NCBI RefSeq assembly: GCF_032854445.1
Contig: NW_027018074.1
Coordinates: 1-64,000, forward strand
Direction of reading: 5' to 3'
DNA: 64,000 nt
Source of the DNA: Liolophura sinensis
Lineage: Eukaryota > Mollusca > Polyplacophora > Chitonida > Chitonidae
Both the position numbers and the translations under genes were made by a program. How positions within the stretch are numbered: the first letter of the stretch is position 1; each line of letters begins with the position of its first letter. Of this stretch, positions 24,840-38,664 are shown piece by piece. The notes under the pieces were generated by a model. That model was given only the letters and a program-made list of their open reading frames with translations. It made no database searches and had not been told where the DNA came from.

Positions 24840-27589
24840 GTACTTGATACAATCCGCTGTAAAAAGTACAATTGAACACTGACCCACATCAATAAGGTGC
24901 CAAAGGATGCGCAATTGGGCCAGGCATCTCCAGCTGTTGAAAAATTGCAAATTTCCTTGGTTTCCATGGAGTAAGAGCCGTTGCTGGGCACGTGATCTTG
25001 ACATCATTGATTATTCATTTGTGGCTACAGCCAAAAGTATTGGTCGGAGAGCAACGCGGTTTGCACCATTCGATTTCTCGTCACAAAATACGTCGGATTA
25101 GCATCTTACCAACAGCATTGGAACAGTTTTTCTACTTTTGGGTTTTTGCCTGGTCTTTTTGCCAATTGAAATCGGCTACACTAACTATGTACAATCGCGA
25201 CTGGTCATTACTATATTCAACATTTCATTATAAGTTATGTGCCCTTCGGTAGCCCAGACGACGTCAAATCTTTGGGCCAAGCCCATTTAACACACCCAGC
25301 AAATGTCTTACTTCTAAGTCGAAGACAAACTCAATGTCTTTATCTACATGTAGAAAAACCACACCATTTGTATATAAAAAAAACACAAGGTACTTGATAC
25401 AATCCGCTGTAAAATGTACAATTGAACACTGACCCACATCAATAAGGTGCCAAAGGATGCGCAATTGGGCCAGGCATCTCCAGCTGTTGAAAAATTGCAA
25501 ATTTCCTTGGTTTCCATGGAGTAAGAGCCGTTGCTGGGCACGTGATCTTGACATCATTGATTATTCATTTGTGGCTACAGCCAAAAGTATTGGTCGGAGA
25601 GCAACGCGGTTTGCACCATTCGATTTCTCGTCACAAAATACGTCGGATTAGCCTCTTACCAGCAGCATTGGAACAGTTTTTCCACTTTTGGATTTTTTCC
25701 TGGTCTTTTTGCTAATTTAAATCGGCTACATTAACTATGTACAATCGCGACTGGTCATTACTATATTCAACTTTTCATTATAAGTTATGTGCCCTTCGGT
25801 AGCCCAGACGACGTCAAATCTTTGGGCCAAGCCCATTTAACTCACCCAACAAATGTCTTACTTCTAAGTCGAAGACAAACTCAATGTCTTTATCTACATG
25901 TAGAAAAACCACACCATTTGTGTATAAAAAAAACAAAAGGTACTAGATACAATCCCCTGTAAAAAGTACAATTGAACACTGACCCACATCAATAAGGTGC
26001 CAAAGGATGCGCAATTGGGCCAGGCATCTCCAGCTGTTGAAAAATTGCAAATTTCCTTGGTTTCCATGGAGTAAGAGCCGTTGCTGGGCACGTGATATTG
26101 ACATCATTGATTATTCATTTGTGGCTACAGCCAAAAGTATTGGTCGGAGAGCAACGCGGTTTGCACCCTTCGATTTCTCGTCACAAAATACGTCGGATTA
26201 GCATCTTACCAGCAGCATTGGAACAGTTTTTCCACTTTTGGATTTTTGCCTGGTCTTTTTGCTAATTGAAATCGGCTACATTAACTATGTACAATCGCGA
26301 CTGGTCATTACTATATTTAACTTCTCATTATAAGTTATGTGCCCTTCGGTAGCCCAGACGACGTCAAATCTTTGGGCCAAGCCCATTTAACTCACCCAAC
26401 AAATGTCTTACTTCTAAGTCGAAGACAAACTCAATGTCTTTATCTACATGTAGAAAAACCACACCATTTGTATATAAAAAAAACAAAAGGTACTTGATAC
26501 AATCCGCTGTAAAAAGTACAATTGAACACTGACCCACATCAATAAGGTGCCAAAGGCTGCGCAATTGGGCCAGGCATCTCCAGCTGTTGAAAAATTGCAA
26601 ATTTCCTTGGTTTCCATGGAGTAAGAGCCGTTGCTGGGCACGTGATCTTGACATCATTGATTATTCATTTGTGGCTACAGCCAAAAGTATTGGTCGGAGA
26701 GCAACGCGGTTTGCACCATTCGATTTCTCGTCACAAAATACGTCGGATTAGCCTCTTTCCAGCAGCATTGGAACAGTTTTTCCACTTTTGGATTTTTGCC
26801 TGGTCTTTTTGCTAATTTAAATCGGCTACATTAACTATGTACAATCGCGACTGGTCATTACTATATTCAACTTTTCATTATAAGTTATGTGCCCTTCGGT
26901 AGCCCAGACGACGTCAAATCTTTGGGCCAAGCCCATTTAACTCACCCAACAAATGTCTTACTTCTAAGTCGAAGACAAACTCAATGTCTTTATCTACATG
27001 TAGAAAAACCACACCATTTGTATATAAAAAAAACACAAGGTACTTGATACAATCCGCTGTAAAAAGTACAATTGAACACTGACCCACATCAATAAGGTGC
27101 CAAAGGATGCGCAATTGGGCCAGGCATCTCCAGCTGTTGAAAAATTGCAAATTTCCTTGGTTTCCATGGAGTAAGAGCCGTTGCTGGGCACGTGATCTTG
27201 ACATCATTGATTATTCATTTGTGGCTACAGCCAAAAGTATTGGTCGGAGAGCAACGCGGTTTGCACCATTCGATTTCTCGTCACAAAATACGTCGGATTA
27301 GCCTCTTACCAGCAGCATTGGAACAGTTTTTCCACTTTTGGATTTTTGCCTGGTCTTTTTGCTAATTTAAATCGGCTACATTAACTATGTACAATCGCGA
27401 CTGGTCATTACTATATTCAACATTTCATTATAAGTTATGTGCCCTTCGGTAGCCCAGACGACGTCAAATCTTTGGGCCAAGCCCATTTAACTCACCCAGC
27501 AAATGTCTTACTTCTAAGTCGAAGACAAACTCAATGTCTTTATCTACATGTAGAAAAACCACACCATTTGTATATAAAAAAAACACAAG
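24840..27589 (+). repeat. Higher-order repeat, second copy A-B-C-D-E
   Basis: Units start at 24840, 25390, 25940, 26490 and 27040. They repeat every marker of 20990-23739 in the same order, including the private TACTAGATAC/AATCCCC start of C and the CTCTTTCC of D. Similarity extends past the E unit to roughly 27585, where ACAC replaces ACAA, and begins shortly before the A unit. Confidence 0.85.
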
Positions 27590-28689
27590 GTACTTGATAC
27601 AATCCGCTGTAAAAAGTACAATTGAACACTGACCCACATCAATAAGGTGCCAAAGGATGCGCAATTGGGCCAGGCATCTCCAGCTGTTGAAAAATTGCAA
27701 ATTTCCTTGGTTTCCATGGAGTAAGAGCCGTTGCTGGGCACGTGATCTTGACATCATTGATTATTCATTTGTGGCTACAGCCAAAAGTATTGATCGGAGA
27801 GCAACGCGGTTTGCACCATTCGATTTCTCGTCACAAAATACGTCGGATTAGCCTCTTACCAGCAGCATTGGAACAGTTTTTCCACTTTTGGATTTTTGCC
27901 TGGTCTTTTTGCTAATTTAAATCGGCTACATTAACTATGTACAATCGCGACTGGTCATTACTATATTCAACATTTCATTATAAGTTATGTGCTCTTCGGT
28001 AGCCCAGACGACGTCAAATCTTTGGGCCAAGCCCATTTAACTCACCCAGCAAATGTCTTACTTCTAAGTCGAAGACAAACTCAATGTCTTTATCTACATG
28101 TAGAAAAACCACACCATTTGTATATAAAAAAAACACAAGGTACTTGATACAATCCGCTGTAAAAAGTACAATTGAACACTGACCCACATCAATAAGGTGC
28201 CAAAGGATGCGCAATTGGGCCAGGCATCTCCAGCTGTTGAAAAATTGCAAATTTCCTTGGTTTCCATGGAGTAAGAGCCGTTGCTGGGCACGTGATCTTG
28301 ACATCATTGATTATTCATTTGTGGCTACAGCCAAAAGTATTGGTCGGAGAGCAACGCGGTTTGCACCATTCGATTTCTCGTCACAAAATACGTCGGATTA
28401 GCCTCTTACCAGCAGCATTGGAACAGTTTTTCCACTTTTGGATTTTTGCCTGGTCATTTTGCTAATTGAAATCGGCTACATTAACTATGTACAATCGCGA
28501 CTGGTCATTACTATATTCAACATTTCATTATAAGTTATGTGCCCTTCGGTAGCCCAGACGACGTCAAATCTTTGGGCCAAGCCCATTTAACTCACCCAGC
28601 AAATGTCTTACTTCTAAGTCGAAGACAAACTCAATGTCTTTATCTACATGTAGAAAAACCACACCATTTGTATATAAAAAAAACACAAG
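27590..28689 (+). repeat. Two plain monomers
   Basis: Units 27590 and 28140 are close to consensus. The only private changes noticed are TTGATCGG near 27792 and GTGCTCTTCGG near 27992. They separate the A-E block from the long-unit domain. Confidence 0.85.
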
Positions 28690-29364
28690 GTACTTGATAC
28701 AATCCGCTGTAAAAAGTACAATTGAACACTGACCCACATCAATAAGGTGCCAAAGGATGCGCAATTGGGCCAGGCATCTCCAGCTGTTGAAAAATTGCAA
28801 ATTTCCTTGGTTTCCATGGAGTAAGAGCCGTTGCTGGGCACGTGATCTTGACATCATTGATTATTCATTTGTGGCTACAGCCAAAAGTATTGGTCGGAGA
28901 GCAACGCGGTTTGCACCATTCGATTTCTCGTCACAAAATACGTCGGATTAGCCTCTTACCAGCAGCATTGGAACAGTTTTTCCACTTTTGGATTTTTGCC
29001 TGGTCATTTTGCTAATTGAAATCGGCTACATTAACTATGTACAATCGCGACTGGTCATTACTATATTCAACATTTCATTATAAGTTATGTGCTTTTATGA
29101 GTTTTTCCACTTTTGGATTTTTGCCTGGTCCTTTTGCTAATTGAAATCGGCTACATTAACTATGTACAATCGCGACTGGTCATTACTATATTCAACATTT
29201 CATTATAAGTTATGTGCCCTTCGGTAGATCAGACGACGTCAAATCTTTGGGCCAAGCCCATTTACCTCATCCAGCAAATGTCTTTCTTCTAAGTCGAAGA
29301 CAAACTCAATGTCTTTATCTACATGTAGAAAAACCACACCATTTGTATATAAAAAAAACACAAG
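28690..29364 (+). repeat. Long unit 2 (675 bp)
   Basis: Copy 1 is 28977-29092, the junction TTTTATGAG is 29093-29101, and copy 2 is 29102-29217. It is followed by the linked variants GATCAGACG, TTTACCTCATCC and CTTTCTTC, and by AACCCGC in the next unit. This is the first member of long-unit subfamily I. Confidence 0.93.
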
Positions 29365-31420
29365 GTACTTGATACAACCCGCTGTAAAAAGTACAATTGA
29401 ACACTGACCCACATCAATAAGGTGCCAAAGGATGCGCAGTTGGGCCAGGCATCTCCAGCTGTTGAAAAATTGCAAATTTCCTTGGTTTCCATGGAGTAAG
29501 AGCCGTTGCTGGGCACGTGATCTTGACATCATTGATTATTCATTTGTGGCTACAGCCAAAAGTATTGGTCGGAGAGCAACGCGGTTTGCACCATTCGATT
29601 TCTCGTCACAAAATACGTCGGATTAGCCTCTTACCAGCAGCATTGGAACAGTTTTTCCACTTTTGGATTTTTGCCTGGTCTTTTTGCTAATTGAAATCGG
29701 CTGCATTAACTATGTACAATCGCGACTGGTCATTACTATATTCAACTTTTCATTATAAGTTATGTGCCCTTCGGTAGCCCAGACGACGTCAAATCTTTGG
29801 GCCAAGCCCATTTAACTCACCCAACAAATGTCTTACTTCTAAGTCGAAGACAAACTCAATGTCTTTAACTACATGTAGAAAAACCACACTATTTGTATGT
29901 AAAAAAAACAAAAGGTACTTGATACAATCCGCTGTAAAAAGTACAATTGAACACTGACCCACATCAATAAGGTGCCAAAGGATGCGCAATTGGGCCAGGC
30001 ATCTCCAGCTGTTGAAAAATTGCAAATTTCCTTGGTTTCCATGGAGTAAGAGCCGTTGCTGGGCACGTGATCTTGACATCATTGATTATTCATTTGTGGC
30101 TACAGCCAAAAGTATTGGTCGGAGAGCAACGCGGTTTGCACCATTCGATTTCTCGTCACAAAATACGTCGGATTAGCCTCTTACCAGCAGCATTGGAACA
30201 GTTTTTCCACTTTTGGATTTTTGCCTGGTCATTTTGCTAATTGAAATCGGCTACATTAACTATGTACAATCGCGACTGGTCATTACTATATTCAACATTT
30301 CATTATAAGTTATGTGCTTTTATGAGTTTTTCCACTTTTGGATTTTTGCCTGGTCCTTTTGCTAATTGAAATCGGCTACATTAACTATGTACAATCGCGA
30401 CTGGTCATTACTATATTCAACATTTCATTATAAGTTATGTGCCCTTCGGTAGATCAGACGACGTCAAATCTTTGGGCCAAGCCCATTTACCTCATCCAGC
30501 AAATGTCTTTCTTCTAAGTCGAAGACAAACTCAATGTCTTTATCTACATGTAGAAAAACCACACCATTTGTATATAAAAAAAACACAAGGTACTTGATAC
30601 AACCCGCTGTAAAAAGTACAATTGAACACTGACCCACATCAATAAGGTGCCAAAGGATGCGCAGTTGGGCCAGGCATCTCCAGCTGTTGAAAAATTGCAA
30701 ATTTCCTTGGTTTCCATGGAGTAAGAGCCGTTGCTGGGCACGTGATCTTGACATCATTGATTATTCATTTGTGGCTACAGCCAAAAGTATTGGTCGGAGA
30801 GCAACGCGGTTTGCACCATTCGATTTCTCGTCACAAAATACGTCGGATTAGCCTCTTACCAGCAGCATTGGAACAGTTTTTCCACTTTTGGATTTTTGCC
30901 TGGTCTTTTTGCTAATTGAAATCGGCTGCATTAACTATGTACAATCGCGACTGGTCATTACTATATTCAACTTTTCATTATAAGTTATGTGCCCTTCGGT
31001 AGCCCAGACGACGTCAAATCTTTGGGCCAAGCCCATTTAACTCACCCAACAAATGTCTTACTTCTAAGTCGAAGACAAACTCAATGTCTTTAACTACATG
31101 TAGAAAAACCACACTATTTGTATGTAAAAAAAACAAAAGGTACTTGATACAATCCGCTGTAAAAAGTACAATTGAACACTGACCCACATCAATAAGGTGC
31201 CAAAGGATGCGCAATTGGGCCAGGCATCTCCAGCTGTTGAAAAATTGCAAATTTCCTTGGTTTCCATGGAGTAAGAGCCGTTGCTGGGTTCGTGATCTTG
31301 ACATCATTGATTATTCATTTGTGGCTACAGCCAAAAGTATTGGTCGGAGAGCAACGCGGTTTGCACCATTCGATTTCTCGTCACAAAATACGTCGGATTA
31401 GCCTCTTACCAGCAGCATTG
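28970..31420 (+). repeat. 1225-bp dimer (550+675) repeated twice
   Basis: A short unit with AACCCGC, GCGCAGTTGGG, TCTTTAACTAC and CACACTATTTGTATGT (29365-29914) alternates with a long unit, and the pattern repeats at 30590 after exactly 1225 bp. Four private markers recur together, so the dimer was copied as a block. The second copy ends near 31288, where GGGTTCGTG replaces the CACGTG context. Confidence 0.85.
29915..30589 (+). repeat. Long unit 3 (675 bp)
   Basis: Copy 1 is 30202-30317, the junction is 30318-30326, and copy 2 is 30327-30442. It carries the same downstream haplotype as long unit 2 (GATCAGACG, TTTACCTCATCC, CTTTCTTC, AACCCGC), 1225 bp away. Confidence 0.93.
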
Positions 31421-33339
31421 GAACAGTTTTTCCACTTTTGGATTTTTGCCTGGTCTTTTTGCTAATTGAAATCGGCTACATTAACTATGTACAATCGCGA
31501 CTGGTCATTACTTATTCAACTTTTCATTATAAGTTATGTGCCCTTCGGTAGCCCAGACGACGTCAAATCTTTGGGCCAAGCCCATTTAACTCACCCAACA
31601 AATGTCTTACTTCTAAGTCGAAGACAAACTCAATGTCTTTATCTACATGTAGAAAAACCACACCATTTGTATATAAAAAAAACAAAAGGTACTTGATACA
31701 ATCCGCTGTAAAAAGTACAATTGAACACTGACCCACATCAATAAGGTGCCAAAGGATGCGCAATTGGGCCAGGCATCTCCAGCTATTGAAAAATTGCAAA
31801 TTTCCTTGGTTTCCATGGAGTAAGAGCCGTTGCTGGGCACGTGATCTTGACATCATTGATTATTCATTTGTGGCTACAGCCAAAAGTATTGGTCGGAGAG
31901 CAACGCGGTTTGCACCATTCGATTTCTCGTCACAAAATACGTCGGATTAGCCTCTTACCAGCAGCATTGGAACAGTTTTTCCACTTTTGGATTTTTGCCT
32001 GGTCTTTTTGCTAATTTAAATCGGCTACATTAACTATGTACAATCGCGACTGGTCATTACTATATTCAACATTTCATTATAAGTTATGTGCCCTTCGGTA
32101 GCCCAGACGACGTCAAATCTTTGGGCCAAGCCCATTTAACTCACCCAGCAAATGTCTTACTTCTAAGTCGAAGACAAACTCAATGTCTTTATCTACATGT
32201 AGAAAAACCACACCATTTGTATATAAAAAAAACACAAGGTACTTGATACAATCCGCTGTAAAAAGTACAATTGAACACTGACCCACATCAATAAGGTGCC
32301 AAAGGATGCGCAATTGGGCCAGGCATCTCCATCTGTTGAAAAATTGCAAATTTCCTTGGTTTCCATGGAGTAAGAGCCGTTGCTGGGCACGTGATCTTGA
32401 CATCATTGATTATTCATTTGTGGCTACAGCCAAAAGTATTGGTCGGAGAGCAACGCGGTTTGCACCATTCGATTTCTTGTCACAAAATACGTCGGATTAG
32501 CCTCTTACCAGCAGCATTGGAACAGTTTTTTCCACTTTTGGATTTTTGCCTGGTCTTTTTGCTAATTTAAATCGGCTACATTAACTAGGTACAATCGCGA
32601 CTGGTCATTACTATATTCAACTTTTCATTATAAGTTATGTGCCCTTCGGTAGCCCAGACGACGTCAAATCTTTGGGCCAAGCCCATTTAACTCACCTAAC
32701 AAATGTCTTACTTCTAAGTCGAAGACAAACTCAATGTCTTTATCTACATGTAGAAAAACCACACCATTTGTATATAAAAAAAACACAAGGTACTTGATAC
32801 AATCCGCTGTAAAAAGTACAATTGAACACTGACCCACATCAATAAGGTGCCAAAGGATGCGCAATTGGGCCAGGCATCTCCAGCTGTTGAAAAATTGCAA
32901 ATTTCCTTGGTTTCCATGGAGTAAGAGCCGTTGCTGGGCACGTGATCTTGACATCATTGATTATTCATTTGTGGCTACAGCCAAAAGTATTGGTCGGAGA
33001 GCAACGCGGTTTGCACCATTCGATTTCTCGTCACAAAATACGTCGGATTAGTTTCTTACCAGCAGCATTGGAACAGTTTTTCCACTTTTGGATTTTTGCC
33101 TGGTCATTTTGCTAATTGAAATCGGCTACATTAACTATGTACAATCGCGACTGGTCATTACTATATTCAACATTTCATTATAAGTTATGTGCCCTTCGGT
33201 AGCCCAGACGACGTCAAATCTTTGGGCCAAGCCCATTTAACTCACCCAACAAATGTCTTACTTCTAAGTCGAAGACAAACTCAATGTCTTTATCTACATG
33301 TAGAAAAACCACACCCTTTGTATATAAAAAAAACACAAG
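31140..33339 (+). repeat. Four plain monomers between dimer blocks
   Basis: Units start at 31140, 31689, 32239 and 32790. The first lost its CACGTG box (TTCGTG near 31289) and has a two-base loss near 31511. The third is 551 bp because of an added T near 32526 and carries CTCCATCTG, a marker that returns at 41 and 42.8 kb. Confidence 0.85.
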
Positions 33340-34014
33340 GTACTTGATACAATCCGCTGTAAAAAGTACAATTGAACACTGACCCACATCAATAAAGTGC
33401 CAAAGGATGCGCAATTGGGCCAGGCATCTCCAGCTGTTGAAAAATTGCAAATTTCCTTGGTTTCCATGGAGTAAGAGCCGTTGCTGGGCACGTGATCTTG
33501 ACATCATTGATTATTCATTTGTGGCTACAGCCAAAAGTATTGGTCGGAGAGCAACGCGGTTTGCACCATTCGATTTCTCGTCACAAAATACGTCGGATTA
33601 GCCTCTTACCAGCAGCATTGGAACAGTTTTTCCACTTTTGGATTTTTGCCTGGTCATTTTGCTAATTGAAATCGGCTACATTAACTATGTACAATCGCGA
33701 CTGGTCATTACTATATTCAACATTTCATTATAAGTTATGTGCTTTTATGAGTTTTTCCACTTTTGGATTTTTGCCTGGTCCTTTTGCTAATTGAAATCGG
33801 CTACATTAACTAGGTACAATCGCGACTGGTCATTACTATATTCAACATTTCATTATAAGTTATGTGCCCTTCGGTAGATCAGACGACGTCAAATCTTTGG
33901 GCCAAGCCCATTTACCTCATCCAGCAAATGTCTTTCTTCTAAGTCGAAGACAAACTCAATGTCTTTATCTACATGTAGAAAAACCACACCATTTGTATAT
34001 TAAAAAAACACAAG
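33340..34014 (+). repeat. Long unit 4 (675 bp)
   Basis: Copy 1 is 33627-33742, the junction is 33743-33751, and copy 2 is 33752-33867. Copy 2 has TAGGTAC for TATGTAC. The subfamily I haplotype follows (GATCAGACG, TTTACCTCATCC), with a broken TATA-like box (ATATTAAA near 33998). Confidence 0.92.
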
Positions 34015-34564
34015 GTACTTGATACAACCCGCTGTAAAAAGTACAATTGAACACTGACCCACATTAATAAGGTGCCAAAGGATGCGCAATTGGGCCAGGC
34101 ATCTCCAGCTGTTGAAAAATTGCAAATTTCCTTGGTTTCCATGGAGTAAGAGCCGTTGCTGGGCACGTGATCTTGACATCATTGATTATTCATTTGTGGC
34201 TACAGCCAAAAGTATTGGTCGGAGAGCAACGCGGTTTGCACCATTCGATTTCTCGTCACAAAATACGTCGGATTAGCCTCTTACCAGCAGCATTGGAACA
34301 GTTTTTCCACTTTTGGATTTTTGCCTGGTCTTTTTGCTAATTGAAATCGGCTGCATTAACTATGTACAATCGCGACTGGTCATTACTATATTCAACTTTT
34401 CATTATAAGTTATGTGCCCTTCGGTAGCCCAGACGACGTCAAATCTTTGGGCCAAGCCCATTTAACTCACCCAACAAATGTCTTACTTCTAAGTCGAAGA
34501 CAAACTCAATGTCTTTAACTACATGTAGAAAAACCACACCATTTGTATGTAAAAAAAACAAAAG

Positions 34565-35239
34565 GTACTTGATACAATCCGCTGTAAAAAGTACAATTGA
34601 ACACTGACCCACATCAATAAGGTGCCAAAGGATGCGCAATTGGGCCAGGCATCTCCAGCTGTTGAAAAATTGCAAATTTCCTTGGTTTCCATGGAGTAAG
34701 AGCCGTTGCTGGGCACGTGATCTTGACATCATTGATTATTCATTTGTGGCTACAGCCAAAAGTATTGGTCGGAGAGCAACGCGGTTTGCACCATTCGATT
34801 TCTCGTCACAAAATACGTCGGATTAGCCTCTTACCAGCAGCATTGGAACAGTTTTTTTACTTTTGGATTTTTGCCTGGTCATTTTGCTAATTGAAATCGG
34901 CTACATTAACTATGTACAATCGCGACTGGTCATTACTATATTCAACATTTCATTATAAGTTATGTGCTTTTATGAGTTTTTCCACTTTTGGATTTTTGCC
35001 TGGTCCTTTTGCTAATTGAAATCGGCTACATTAACTATGTACAATCGCGACTGGTCATTACTATATTCAACATTTCATTATAAGTTATGTGCCCTTCGGT
35101 AGATCAGACGACGTCAAATCTTTGGGCCAAGCCCATTTACCTCATCCAGCAAATGTCTTTCTTCTAAGTCGAAGACAAACTCAATGTCTTTATCTACATG
35201 TAGAAAAACCACACCATTTGTATATAAAAAAAACACAAG
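34565..35239 (+). repeat. Long unit 5 (675 bp)
   Basis: Copy 1 is 34852-34967 and begins with a longer T run (TTTTTTTAC). The junction is 34968-34976 and copy 2 is 34977-35092. It has the subfamily I haplotype and lies 1225 bp from long unit 4, with the intervening short unit carrying TCTTTAACTAC and TATGTAAA. Confidence 0.92.
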
Positions 35240-35789
35240 GTACTTGATACAACCCGCTGTAAAAAGTACAATTGAACACTGACCCACATCAATAAGGTGC
35301 CAAAGGATGCGCAATTGGGCCAGGCATCTCCAGCTGTTGAAAAATTGCAAATTTCCTTGGTTTCCATGGAGTAAGAGCCGTTGCTGGGCACGTGATCTTG
35401 ACATCATTGATTATTCATTTGTGGCTACAGCCAAAAGTATTGGTCGGAGAGCAACGCGGTTTGCACCATTCGATTTCTCGTCACAAAATACGTCGGATTA
35501 GCCTCTTACCAGCAGCATTGGAACAGTTTTTCCACTTTTGGATTTTTGCCTGGTCTTTTTGCTAATTGAAATCGGCTGCATTAACTATGTACAATCGCGA
35601 CTGGTCATTACTATATTCAACTTTTCATTATAAGTTATGTGCCCTTCGGTAGCCCAGACGACGTCAAATCTTTGGGCCAAGCCCATTTAACTCACCCAAC
35701 AAATGTCTTACTTCTAAGTCGAAGACAAACTCAATGTCTTTATCTACATGTAGAAAAACCACACCATTTGTATATAAAAAAAACAAAAG

Positions 35790-37989
35790 GTACTTGATAC
35801 AATCCGCTGTAAAAAGTACAATTGAACACTGACCCACATCAATAAGGTGCCAAAGGATGCGCAATTGGGCCAGGCATCTCCAGCTGTTGAAAAATCGCAA
35901 ATTTCCTTGGTTTCCATGGAGTAAGAGCCGTTGCTGGGCACGTGATCTTGACATCATTGATTATTCATTTGTGGCTACAGCCAAAAGTATTGGTCGGAGA
36001 GCAACGCGGTTTGCACCATTCGATTTCTCGTCACAAAATACGTCGGATTAGCCTCTTACCAACAGCATTGGAACAGTTTTTCCACTTTTGGATTTTTGCC
36101 TGGTCTTTTTGCGAATTGAAATCGGCTACATTAACTATGTACAATCGCGACTGGTCATTACTATATTCAACATTTCATTATAAGTTATGTGCCTTTCGGT
36201 AGCCCAGACGACGTCAAATCTTTGGGCCAAGCCCATTTAACTCACCCAGCAAATGTCTTACTTCTAAGTCGAAGACAAACTCAATGTCTTTATCTACATG
36301 TAGAAAAACCACACCATTTGTATATAAAAAAAACACAAGGTACTTGATACAATCCGCTGTAAAATGTACAATTGAACACTGACCCACATCAATAAGGTGC
36401 CAAAGGATGCGCAATTGGGCCAGGCATCTCCAGCTGTTGAAAAATTGCAAATTTCCTTGGTTTCCATGGAGTAAGAGCCGTTGCTGGGCACGTGATCTTG
36501 ACATCATTGATTATTCATTTGTGGCTACAGCCAAAAGTATTGGTCGGAGAGCAACGCGGTTTGCACCATTCGATTTCTCGTCACAAAATACGTCGCATTA
36601 GCCTCTTACCAGCAGCATTGGAACAGTTTTTCCACTTTTGGATTTTTGCCTGGTCTTTTTGCTAATTGAAATCGGCTACATTAACTATGTACAATCGCGA
36701 CTGGTCATTACTATATTCAACTTTTCATTATAAGTTATGTGCCCTTCGGTAGCCCAGACGACGTCAAATCTTTGGGCCAAGCCCATTTAACTCACCCAGC
36801 AAATGTCTTACTTCTAAGTCGAAGACAAACTCAATGTCTTTATCTACATGTAGAAAAACCACACCATTTGTATATAAAAAAAACAAAAGGTACTTGATAC
36901 AATCCGCTGTAAAAAGTACAATTGAACACTGACCCACATCAATAAGGTGCCAAAGGATGCGCAATTGGGCCAGGCATCTCCAGCTGTTGAAAAATCGCAA
37001 ATTTCCTTGGTTTCCATGGAGTAAGAGCCGTTGCTGGGCACGTGATCTTGACATCATTGATTATTCATTTGTGGCTACAGCCAAAAGTATTGGTCGGAGA
37101 GCAACGCGGTTTGCACCATTCGATTTCTCGTCACAAAATACGTCGGATTAGCCTCTTACCAACAGCATTGGAACAGTTTTTCCACTTTTGGATTTTTGCC
37201 TGGTCTTTTTGCGAATTGAAATCGGCTACATTAACTATGTACAATCGCGACTGGTCATTACTATATTCAACATTTCATTATAAGTTATGTGCCCTTCGGT
37301 AGCCCAGACGACGTCAAATCTTTGGGCCAAGCCCATTTAACTCACCCAGCAAATGTCTTACTTCTAAGTCGAAGACAAACTCAATGTCTTTATCTACATG
37401 TAGAAAAACCACACCATTTGTATATAAAAAAAACACAAGGTACTTGATACAATCCGCTGTAAAATGTACAATTGAACACTGACCCACATCAATAAGGTGC
37501 CAAAGGATGCGCAATTGGGCCAGGCATCTCCAGCTGTTGAAAAATTGCAAATTTCCTTGGTTTCCATGGAGTAAGAGCCGTTGCTGGGCACGTGATCTTG
37601 ACATCATTGATTATTCATTTGTGGCTACAGCCAAAAGTATTGGTCGGAGAGCAACGCGGTTTGCACCATTCGATTTCTCGTCACAAAATACGTCGGATTA
37701 GCCTCTTACCAGCAGCATTGGAACAGTTTTTCCACTTTTGGATTTTTGCCTGGTCTTTTTGCTAATTGAAATCGGCTACATTCACTAGGTACAATCGCGA
37801 CTGGTCATTACTATATTCAACTTTTCATTATAAGTTATGTGCCCTTCGGTAGCCCAGACGACGTCAAATCTTTGGGCCAAGCCCATTTAACTCACCCAAC
37901 AAATGTCTTACTTCTAAGTCGAAGACAAACTCAATGTCTTTATCTACATGTAGAAAAACCACACCATTTGTATATAAAAAAAACAAAAG
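35790..37989 (+). repeat. 1100-bp dimer repeated twice
   Basis: Units 35790 and 36890 share AAAATCGCAAAT, ACCAACAGC and GCGAATTG. Units 36340 and 37440 share AAAATGTAC. The pair therefore repeats after 1100 bp with no long unit inside. Private differences include GCCTTTCGG near 36191, CGTCGCATTA near 36591 and TTCACTAGGTAC near 37781. Confidence 0.85.
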
Positions 37990-38664
37990 GTACTTGATAC
38001 AATCCGCTGTAAAAAGTACAATTGAACACTGACCCACATCAATAAGGTGCCAAAGGATGCGCAATTGGGCCAGGCATCTCCAGCTGTTGAAAAATTGCAA
38101 ATTTCCTTGGTTTCCATGGAGTAAGAGCCGTTGCTGGGCACGTGATCTTGACATCATTGATTATTCATTTGTGGCTACAGCCAAAAGTATTGGTCGGAGA
38201 GCAACGCGGTTTGCACCATTCGATTTCTCGTCACAAAATACGTCGGATTAGCCTCTTACCAGCAGCATTGGAACAGTTTTTCCACTTTTGGATTTTTGCC
38301 TGGTCTTTTTGCTAATTGAAATCGGCTACATTAACTATGTACAATCGCGACTGGTCATTACTATATTCAACATTTCATTATAAGTTATGTGCTTTTATGA
38401 GTTTTTCCACTTTTGGATTTTTGCCTGGTCCTTTTGCTAATTGAAATCGGCTACATTAACTATGTACAATCGCGACTGGTCATTACTATATTCAACATTT
38501 CATTATAAGTTATGTGCCCTTCGGTAGATCAGACGACGTCAAATCTTTGGGCCAAGCCCACTTACCTCATCCAGCAAATGTCTTTCTTCTAAGTCGAAGA
38601 CAAACTCAATGTCTTTATCTACATGTAGAAAAACCACACCATTTGTATATAAAAAAAACACAAG
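37990..38664 (+). repeat. Long unit 6 (675 bp)
   Basis: Copy 1 is 38277-38392 and has GGTCTTTT where most long units have GGTCATTT. The junction is 38393-38401 and copy 2 is 38402-38517. It is followed by GATCAGACG and a private CCCACTTACC. This is the last member of subfamily I. Confidence 0.92.
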
